A program made the translations under genes and the position numbers. The notes under the pieces were generated by a model. The model searched no databases. It had not been told where the DNA came from and was given only the letters and a program-made list of their open reading frames with translations. Positions 1 through 5,305 of a DNA stretch of 9,797 nt are shown here, one piece after another. Location: contig SMXE01000114.1 in the NCBI GenBank assembly GCA_004357015.1, positions 1 to 9,797 of the forward strand, read 5' to 3'. How positions within the stretch are numbered: position 1 is the first letter of the stretch; each line of letters opens with the position of its first letter. This stretch comes from Caldithrix sp. (GTDB taxonomy: Bacteria; Zhuqueibacterota; Zhuqueibacteria; Oceanimicrobiales; Oceanimicrobiaceae).

Positions 1-1078
1 CGCCCGCTGCATTCACAAAAACATCATGTGTGCCCAGTTTGAGCCCGACCCGCTTTTCCAGCACAGCCAGTAACAAGGCGAGCCGCTTGCCATCGATGCC
101 GGTTGCCGTGCGTTGCGGCAGGCCGTAACTAGTCGGCGTCACCAGCGCCTGTATTTCTACCAAAAAAGGCCGCGTCCCCTCCAGCGTGCAAATGACGGTT
201 GAACCGGAGACGTTTTCCTTTCTTTGCTCCAGGAAAACGGCCGAAGGATTGCTGACATCACACAACCCCAGTGGCTTCATTTCAAACACGCCAATTTCGC
301 GCGTCGAACCAAACCGGTTCTTAACCGCGCGCAGGATCCTGTAATAGTGATTCCGGTCACCCTCAAAATGCAAGAGAACATCCACCATGTGCTCAAGCAC
401 CTTGGGGCCGGCAATGTAGCCATCTTTGGTCACGTGCCCGATGAAGAACATCGGTATGTTGCGCTGTTTTGCCATACGCGACAAGACCAGCGCGCATTCC
501 CTCACCTGGCTGATGCTGCCCGGGGAACTCTCAAAAATAGGCTGGTGCATCGTCTGGATAGAATCAATAACCACCAACTCCGGGGAAAGCGCTTCAATAC
601 TTTCCAGGATGCGGTTGACGTCCGTTTCTGCCAGAATGTAGAGATGCTCGGTTGCAAGACACAGCCTATCAGCTCTGAGCTTGGTTTGCCTGGCGGATTC
701 CTCTCCGGAAACGTACAAAACACGATAGTCTTCTTTGGCGAGATGAACGCCTTCCTGCAGCATGAGCGTGGACTTACCGATGCCGGGATCGCCACCAATC
801 AGCACCACAGAACCCGCCACTATTCCGCCGCCAAGCACGCGCGAAAATTCCTTGCTGCCGGTCGCCCGCCGCGGTTGGTCGCCAACTATAACCTCTGACA
901 ACTGCACCGGTGCCGCTCCATGAGTAGAAATATTCGATTTCCTTGCGGCCGCGGGAAGGGTTCGCTCTTCAATGAAGCTGTTCCACGAACTACACTCAGG
1001 ACAACGCCCCAGCCAGCGAGGCGAACAGTAGCCGCACGATTGGCAAGCGAAATGACTCTTTTCTTTTTTAGCTTTCAA
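1..1078 (-). CDS. radA: DNA repair protein RadA/Sms, C-terminus cut by window edge
   Basis: RadA is a RecA-like ATPase that acts as a branch-migration helicase on recombination intermediates in the cytoplasm. The 359 codons visible give, in order: a zinc finger with C12, C15, C26 and C29; a Walker A motif GGDPGIGKST (95-104); a Walker B stretch ending in IDS (171-173); the RadA signature KNRFG (253-257); and the beginning of the Lon-protease-like C-terminal domain. The family is usually about 450 residues, so roughly 90-100 are missing beyond base 1. No ATG is available in frame. I chose TTG at 1078 because it gives the usual short basic N-terminus (MKAKKEKSHFACQSCG) before the zinc finger. 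A second in-frame TTG at 1120 lies beside the putative -10 box, and a stop lies just beyond it. No Shine-Dalgarno is evident. The identification is certain; the start is only likely. Confidence 0.96.
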   Translation of the reverse strand, partial: MKAKKEKSHFACQSCGYCSPRWLGRCPECSSWNSFIEERTLPAAARKSNISTHGAAPVQLSEVIVGDQPRRATGSKEFSRVLGGGIVAGSVVLIGGDPGIGKSTLMLQEGVHLAKEDYRVLYVSGEESARQTKLRADRLCLATEHLYILAETDVNRILESIEALSPELVVIDSIQTMHQPIFESSPGSISQVRECALVLSRMAKQRNIPMFFIGHVTKDGYIAGPKVLEHMVDVLLHFEGDRNHYYRILRAVKNRFGSTREIGVFEMKPLGLCDVSNPSAVFLEQRKENVSGSTVICTLEGTRPFLVEIQALVTPTSYGLPQRTATGIDGKRLALLLAVLEKRVGLKLGTHDVFVNAAG

Positions 1079-1122
1079 ATACGTCAGATGTAGTCGGATG
1101 CCGGATGAAAATGATTTCAAAC

Positions 1123-1149
1123 ATTATCGATTAATCGCTAAAAAGTCAA
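1123..1149 (-). promoter_or_regulatory. Putative radA promoter
   Basis: Read on the minus strand there is TTGACT (1149-1144, 5 of 6 to the sigma70 -35 consensus), a 15-base spacer and GATAAT (1128-1123, 5 of 6 to the -10 consensus). The spacer is slightly short. A perfect 10-base palindrome CGATTAATCG (1128-1137) fills much of it and could bind a regulator. The expected transcript start is about 38 bases before the radA TTG. This is consensus matching only; the organism's own promoter consensus is unknown. Confidence 0.4.
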
Positions 1150-1158
1150 GCTATTTCA

Positions 1159-1187
1159 TTGACTCTCGTTCAGTATTTTCATAGATT
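1159..1187 (+). promoter_or_regulatory. Putative promoter of the lipoprotein gene
   Basis: TTGACT (1159-1164, 5 of 6 to the -35 consensus) is followed after 17 bases by TAGATT (1182-1187, 4 of 6 to the -10 consensus), giving a leader of about 44 bases before the ATG at 1238. The -35 box is the right arm of an inverted repeat AGTCAA/TTGACT (1144-1149 and 1159-1164). The left arm is the -35 box of the opposing radA promoter, so the two promoters would sit back to back with 9 bases between their -35 boxes. Confidence 0.4.
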
Positions 1188-1237
1188 TATCGGCATAAGC
1201 CCTGTGTTTTTACGAACGAGTTTTCTCTTGTATACAG

Positions 1238-1624
1238 ATGAATAAACCGGCAACAAACGTGCAGTCAGCCAGTCTTTCTTTGCTGAGCAACACCATCCTG
1301 ATTGTGTTGTTCACAGTTGCCGGCTGCACCAATTCCAGAGAAGTGGATATCCTGTCACCAGACAAATTGGCCTCCTCCTATGTGGAATTGCTCGTTTGTG
1401 CAATGGATTCCTCACGCCGGGATACGTCGCTTCAGATCGAGGATGTTCTCTTGAGTTCAGGCATTGACTCTCTGATTCTGCAACACACGTTGGCGCACTA
1501 CCGGGAAAACCCGGAGTTGTGGTTACATTTTATCTCAAGAGTCAATGAACAACTGGAGCGTAAAGACGGGCAAAATGAACAACAGTCTATCCGCGACAAA
1601 AAATCGACACCTGTTTCAGAGTAG
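1238..1624 (+). CDS. Putative small lipoprotein, DUF4296-like
   Basis: This 128-residue protein has an N-terminal hydrophobic segment (about 14-29) ending in a lipobox, VAGC, with the lipidated cysteine at 30. Thr at +2, with no Asp retention signal, is compatible with the outer membrane. The mature part (about 99 residues) is helical in character. Its pattern, with GID at 75-77, HYRENPELW at 87-95 and a terminal EQLERK (104-109), resembles the core of DUF4296, a family of small lipoproteins of unknown function in Bacteroidota. That link is by eye and unconfirmed. The tail after 110 is polar and probably disordered. The ATG at 1238 is the first in frame and leads straight into the signal peptide; there is no good Shine-Dalgarno. 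It is the only plus-strand gene, divergent from radA and convergent with hisS. The lipoprotein call is fairly secure; the function is unknown. Confidence 0.72.
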   Translation: MNKPATNVQSASLSLLSNTILIVLFTVAGCTNSREVDILSPDKLASSYVELLVCAMDSSRRDTSLQIEDVLLSSGIDSLILQHTLAHYRENPELWLHFISRVNEQLERKDGQNEQQSIRDKKSTPVSE

Positions 1625-1708
1625 GACACATGTTTCAAGACACGCAGAATTTTTCGCCATCCTAAGTTCCCTGATTCTTTCCGATCCTTAATTTAAAAAG
1701 ACTTAAAG

Positions 1709-1739
1709 GCCAGGTCCGGGCCTGGCACTAATTTTGCCA
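1709..1739. terminator. GC-rich hairpin, possible bidirectional terminator
   Basis: GCCAGG (1709-1714) and CCTGGC (1721-1726) form a 6-bp GC-rich stem with a 6-base loop. On the minus strand it is followed by a T-rich run including TTTTT (complement of 1695-1699). On the plus strand only ATTTT follows. An alternative stem, TGGCA (1723-1727) with TGCCA (1735-1739), shares the right arm, so the two hairpins exclude each other. The structure is 85 bases past the lipoprotein stop and about 245 past the hisS stop. A terminator role is plausible but weak because neither strand has a textbook T-tract directly after the stem. Confidence 0.35.
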
Positions 1740-1834
1740 ACTTAGAGCCTGATTTACCGAGGATACAACCCAAGGTAAATAAGAGGTAGGAATCCTTCCA
1801 TTTTCAACAGAATTTGGAAAAGCTCTTACCAATT

Positions 1835-1884
1835 TTTGGTCTCCAATTCCAATCCTTCGGCATAGCATCTTCGAGGAGACCAAA
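1835..1884. repeat. Perfect 10-bp inverted repeat, 30-base loop
   Basis: TTTGGTCTCC (1835-1844) and GGAGACCAAA (1875-1884) are exact reverse complements separated by 30 bases. The element lies 7 bases from a second, longer inverted repeat (1892-1939), so the two form a tandem hairpin pair of about 105 bases between convergent genes. This arrangement recalls paired REP (BIME-like) elements. Whether it recurs elsewhere in the genome cannot be seen here. Confidence 0.55.
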
Positions 1885-1891
1885 CACACCG

Positions 1892-1939
1892 GGGACTGGC
1901 ATTTGCATCTGAGCGCTGCAACTTTGATATGCCAGTCCC
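1892..1939. repeat. Perfect 11-bp inverted repeat with inner stem, possible terminator
   Basis: GGGACTGGCAT (1892-1902) pairs exactly with ATGCCAGTCCC (1929-1939). Inside, TTGCA (1903-1907) continues the left arm and pairs with TGCAA (1917-1921), leaving a 9-base loop and a 7-base bulge on the 3' side, about 16 pairs in all. On the plus strand TATTTTTGTTT follows at once, the form of an intrinsic terminator for rightward transcripts. On the minus strand the stem starts 32 bases after the hisS stop without a T-tract, so there it would serve more as a 3'-end stabilising hairpin. Confidence 0.5.
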
Positions 1940-1971
1940 TATTTTTGTTTCCCGGTTTTCCGCGGCAAATA

Positions 1972-3357
1972 CTATTTTTCGATATCCAATATATTTTTTA
2001 TCTGCGCCACTGCTGCATTCCACTGCAGCGTTTCTTGCTGGCCGCTGCCAAGATCCTTCAATGTCACCGTGTTGTTCGCCTGTTCGTCAGGCCCGATGAT
2101 CGCCACGAACGGTATCTGCTTTCGGTCAGCGTAGGTAAATTGTTTTTTGAGTTTGACTGTGTTCAGATAAACTTCCGCGTTGAGCCCTGCGCGACGGAAG
2201 TCCTGAGCCATTTTAAGTGTCGATGCTTGCGTGGTTTTGTCGAATGACGCGATGAGGACGTGAGTTTTGGACTTTTGTGGTGGAAACATGTTGAGTTGGG
2301 TCATGACATCGATAATTCTCTCGATGCCAAAGGAAGTACCGGTCGCCGGGATCTCCCGCCCGAGAAACATCCCGATTAAGCGATCGTAGCGGCCACCCCC
2401 GGTCAGGCTGCCAATCTTTGGTTCCTCGACCACAGATTCATGCATCGCCCCGGTGTAGTACCCCAGTCCCCGAACGAGAAACAGATCAACTTTGCATCTT
2501 TCTTGCGGTACCCCCATCGCCACTAAATGGGTAAAAATTTCCTGCAACTCTTCGGCCCCTTCACGGAGCGACGCATTCTCGCCGTAGAAATCCAGCAGAT
2601 GCGCCAGAACTGTGTGGGCGTCGCCGGCAATTTCAAGCGCATTCAGCAGCTTTGCAACCTCTCCGGCAGCAACACCGCGCGCCTGCATGTCTTTTCGCAC
2701 GCCGTCCACTCCAATCTTGTCGATTTTGTCGATGCTGATGAGTGCAGAAGGGGTTATTTCACGGCGGATTCCGGCGTATTCCATGATACCGTCCAGAATC
2801 TTGCGGTTGTTGAGTCGAATCGTGAAGTGTTCGAAGCCAAGGGTGGACAGCACCTCATGCACGATAGCGATGGTTTCTGCATCCGCAAGCATGGAGTCGG
2901 TGCCCACCGTGTCCACGTCACATTGATAGAATTCGCGATAGCGCCCTCGCTGCGGCCTGTCAGCGCGCCAGACGGGTTGAATCTGGTAACGTTTAAACGG
3001 TAAAACAAGGTCATTCTGGTACATGGCTACCACACGGCTGAGCGGTACCGTCAGATCGTAGCGCAGCGCTTCTTCTACCAGGTCACCGTACTTCCGGACC
3101 GTGAATTCGCTTTCGCCCTGGAGAAGATCTTCGAGGCCCGTGCCCCGACGCAGAACTTTGAAAATGAGCTTCTCTCCCTCATCGCCGTACTTACCGGAAA
3201 GCACTTCCAGTTTTTCAATGGACGGCGTTTCCAGGGGCTGATAGCCGTATTTCTCGAAAATGTCCTGCATAGTCCCCATGACAAACTGTCGTCGGAGCAT
3301 CTGCTCCGGCAGGAAGTCGCGGGTGCCTTTGGGCAAACTTGGCTTTATGACAGACAT
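1972..3357 (-). CDS. hisS: Histidyl-tRNA synthetase, long Bacteroidota/eukaryote-like form
   Basis: HisRS is a class II synthetase that charges tRNA-His with histidine in the cytoplasm. The 461 residues include the N-terminal PKGTRDF (9-15), DLTVPL (101-106), motif 2 around RYREFYQCDVD (139-149), the histidine-specific LVRGLGYYTG (294-303, with catalytic Arg296), GGGRYD (320-325) and motif 3 ATGTSFGIER (338-347). The C-terminal anticodon-binding domain (about 365-461) follows. It is about 40 residues longer than the E. coli enzyme, partly from a different segment before DLTVPL. That is the form I associate with Bacteroidota and eukaryotes. The ATG at 3357 has a GGAG 10 bases upstream (3371-3368). 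The gene lies 140 bases after the lyase stop and may be read through from it or have its own promoter. All catalytic motifs are intact. Confidence 0.97.
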   Translation of the reverse strand: MSVIKPSLPKGTRDFLPEQMLRRQFVMGTMQDIFEKYGYQPLETPSIEKLEVLSGKYGDEGEKLIFKVLRRGTGLEDLLQGESEFTVRKYGDLVEEALRYDLTVPLSRVVAMYQNDLVLPFKRYQIQPVWRADRPQRGRYREFYQCDVDTVGTDSMLADAETIAIVHEVLSTLGFEHFTIRLNNRKILDGIMEYAGIRREITPSALISIDKIDKIGVDGVRKDMQARGVAAGEVAKLLNALEIAGDAHTVLAHLLDFYGENASLREGAEELQEIFTHLVAMGVPQERCKVDLFLVRGLGYYTGAMHESVVEEPKIGSLTGGGRYDRLIGMFLGREIPATGTSFGIERIIDVMTQLNMFPPQKSKTHVLIASFDKTTQASTLKMAQDFRRAGLNAEVYLNTVKLKKQFTYADRKQIPFVAIIGPDEQANNTVTLKDLGSGQQETLQWNAAVAQIKNILDIEK

Positions 3358-3497
3358 CTGAATCGAACTCCATGTTAAAATGCCTCAATATTCAGCGAAT
3401 AATGAGGCCGCCCTCACAATGCTCTTACATTGCTTTTGAACGAAAATTCAATCACTCACGTCGGTGTGGCAACAAACGCAGACGCACATCGGCGCCA
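3358..3497. other. Gap before hisS with ribosome binding site and weak hairpins
   Basis: This 140-base gap between the lyase stop and the hisS start holds no gene. The hisS Shine-Dalgarno GGAG is at 3371-3368 on the minus strand. Two weak stems are visible: TGAGG/CCTCA (3403-3407 with 3412-3416, 4-base loop) and CAATG/CATTG (3417-3421 with 3428-3432, 6-base loop). Neither is followed by a proper T-run on the minus strand. No clear sigma70 promoter was found, so whether hisS has its own promoter is open. Confidence 0.35.
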
Positions 3498-5279
3498 CTA
3501 AATGAGAAGCCGGAACAGTTTTTCGACCTCCAGGATAATTTCACCACCTGAACTTAGGTCGCGCAGGAGAGAGACCTTGCAGTGCAGATACTCATCGTCG
3601 CCCATGAGTCCAAAGGGTTCCTTTCCGTCACTATCGAGGTGACTGCTAATATAAGAAAATGCCGCGTCTGTGCCTTTTCCCAACGGATAAATCGCCAGCG
3701 AGACATGCTTGCCGTTTGCGCTCAGATGAATGCCCTGCACGGCGCACAAATATTCCATCGCAATCAGATTTTGTACGTTCTTCAAAACGCTGCGCGCCTT
3801 GCGGGCTGCAATCATGCCCATGCTCACGTGGTCCTCCTGATTGTCAGACGTCGGCACCGTGTCGACGCAGGCCGGATGCGCAAGTACCTTGTTTTCGGAC
3901 ACGAGCTGTGCTGCGCAGTATTGTACAATCATCAGTCCTGAATTCACCCCGACTTGTCCACCGCTCAGGTTTCTGGGCAGTCCAAAGCTCATGTGCGGAC
4001 TCAACAGTCGGAACATGCGGCGTTCAGCGATGCTGCCGATCTCGGACAGTGCTATCGCCAGGAAATCCATCGCCATGGCCAGCGGCTCGCCGTGAAAATT
4101 GCCGCCGCTGCGGGAAACATAATGGCCGTCACGTTGAAAAATGACGGGGTTATCGGTGACCGCCTGCAACTCTCGTTCAACGATGCTCTTAACGTAATTA
4201 TAAGCGTCTTTGCAAGTACCATGAACCTGGGGAGCACATCGCATCGAGTAGGCGTCTTGCACACGGCTTTCCTCAAATTCATGCTTTCGCTTAAATGCAC
4301 TAATCAACTTAATATTGTCCAATGAATCACTTTCTTTAAGTTTTTCTTCTAAAGTTCTACTGATAGTTTGTTCGAAAAAAGCGATGCGCGCTTCCGGCGT
4401 CATCCGTTGGCTGCCTTCTGTCAATTTGCGAATGTTGGCGGCAGTGGAGATTTGACCGGCCTGATTGCGAAGCTGATGTAGTTCATCGGCAAACGCGTCC
4501 TTTTCTGCCATGATGGCTTCCAACGCCAAAGACGCGGAAATATCAGCGTTCCTGAGGACAAGGCCGGCATCGTATATCAGGTGAACCGCAATGGAGAGCA
4601 TGACTGAGGTCGCGTTGGTCAACGAGATGGCTTCCTTGCCCTTCAGACGAAGCGGCTGAAATGCGGTCGACTCCCCGTTTCGGTCGAAAACGAGAATGCC
4701 GTCACTATTTTTGAGATCCTTCACCTTGATTTTTTTGTCCTGCATCCAGACTTCAGCCTGATCCTCACCCACCAGAACAGATGCGATATGCGCGAGGGGA
4801 GCAAGGTCGCCACTGGCGCCGAGAGAACCCTGCGACGGCACCACCGGGTGAATGCGCTTGTTCAGCATCTCGATGAGTTTATCCACAACAATGGCGCGAA
4901 TGCCGGAAAAGCCCTTCGAAAGCGCATTGGCCTGCAGGAGCATGGCCCCTCGTACAATTTCGATGTCGAACGGATCGCCGACGCCGGCGCAATGCGCTTT
5001 GATGTACGATTCCTGAAATTTATCGATCTGCTCCTGCGAGATTCTGACACCTTTGAGCGAGCCGATTCCCGTGTTAAAGCCGTAACGCGGCGGCGCTCCG
5101 TCGCTGAACCACTCTTGCTCAACGAACTTCCGCAATTGTTCCGTTTTTTCACGTTTGCGGCCACTTAACGGATCCACGCTGGCAAAGTTACGTGTCACAG
5201 CGAGGATTTCTTCACCCGTAAGCTCTTCCTCATCAAGGGAAACACTGGTGATTTTAGTCTTGAATTGAAGGTTCTCCAC
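3498..5279 (-). CDS. hutH: Histidine ammonia-lyase (MIO family), long form with internal insertion
   Basis: This is an aromatic amino acid lyase of the HAL/PAL family, most likely turning histidine into urocanate and ammonia. The Ala-Ser-Gly that cyclises to the MIO cofactor is A155-S156-G157 within GSLGASGDLAPLAH. Other active-site positions of bacterial HutH are present: Tyr66 (YGFNTGIG), His96 (the HAL-type His, where phenylalanine and tyrosine lyases have Leu), Asn222, Gln341/Tyr344/Arg347 (QDAYSMRC), Phe395 (SGGNFHGEP) and Glu482 (NQEDHVSMG). These favour histidine over phenylalanine or tyrosine. At 593 residues it is some 80 longer than typical HutH (about 510): roughly 14 more near 180-208, 37 more between 286 and 340, and a longer C-terminus. 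The usual NGT triplet reads NAT (222-224). The start is GTG at 5279, with GGAG 8 bases upstream; no in-frame ATG lies nearby. It starts 26 bases after purL, with no other hut gene in view. The family is certain; the exact substrate is not. Confidence 0.9.
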   Translation of the reverse strand: MENLQFKTKITSVSLDEEELTGEEILAVTRNFASVDPLSGRKREKTEQLRKFVEQEWFSDGAPPRYGFNTGIGSLKGVRISQEQIDKFQESYIKAHCAGVGDPFDIEIVRGAMLLQANALSKGFSGIRAIVVDKLIEMLNKRIHPVVPSQGSLGASGDLAPLAHIASVLVGEDQAEVWMQDKKIKVKDLKNSDGILVFDRNGESTAFQPLRLKGKEAISLTNATSVMLSIAVHLIYDAGLVLRNADISASLALEAIMAEKDAFADELHQLRNQAGQISTAANIRKLTEGSQRMTPEARIAFFEQTISRTLEEKLKESDSLDNIKLISAFKRKHEFEESRVQDAYSMRCAPQVHGTCKDAYNYVKSIVERELQAVTDNPVIFQRDGHYVSRSGGNFHGEPLAMAMDFLAIALSEIGSIAERRMFRLLSPHMSFGLPRNLSGGQVGVNSGLMIVQYCAAQLVSENKVLAHPACVDTVPTSDNQEDHVSMGMIAARKARSVLKNVQNLIAMEYLCAVQGIHLSANGKHVSLAIYPLGKGTDAAFSYISSHLDSDGKEPFGLMGDDEYLHCKVSLLRDLSSGGEIILEVEKLFRLLI

Positions 5280-5287
5280 GTAGTGTT

Positions 5288-5291
5288 CTCC
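5288..5291 (-). promoter_or_regulatory. Shine-Dalgarno GGAG for the lyase GTG start
   Basis: GGAG (5291-5288 on the minus strand) lies 8 bases before the GTG at 5279-5277, inside the 26-base gap after the purL stop. It supports GTG as the true start. It also suggests the lyase has its own ribosome binding on a purL transcript, unlike purL, which has none visible. Confidence 0.6.
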
Positions 5292-5305
5292 GATGTGTTG
5301 TCGAT

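Larger units (their letters stand above)
1625..1971. other. Gene-free convergent region with hairpins
   Basis: These 347 bases separate the ends of the lipoprotein gene and hisS, which converge. I see no convincing reading frame and no tRNA or rRNA. A 65-codon minus-strand frame (1826-2023) overlaps the hisS end and looks spurious. The region holds three inverted-repeat structures listed separately (1709-1739, 1835-1884, 1892-1939) and a direct repeat of AATCCTTC (1791-1798 and 1851-1858). Its likely roles are transcription termination for both flanking genes and a home for a small REP-like repeat. Confidence 0.6.

Noticed and set aside
502..798. 98-residue minus-strand frame inside radA
   Set aside because: It is a shifted frame of radA; the RadA frame with Walker A and KNRFG is unbroken through the region.
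1068..1124. 18-codon minus-strand frame with ATG just before radA (possible leader peptide)
   Set aside because: Its ATG overlaps the predicted -10 box, it has no ribosome binding site, and it overlaps the radA start by chance.
1826..2023. 65-codon minus-strand frame in the convergent region
   Set aside because: It overlaps the hisS end in another frame, has no recognisable domain, and crosses both inverted repeats.
3403..3432. Hairpins upstream of hisS as a terminator after the lyase or an attenuator
   Set aside because: The stems are only 5 bp and lack a following T-run on the minus strand.
3498..5279. Phenylalanine or tyrosine ammonia-lyase, or aminomutase
   Set aside because: The HAL-type His96 and NQEDHVSMG motif favour histidine as substrate; kept only as a lesser alternative.
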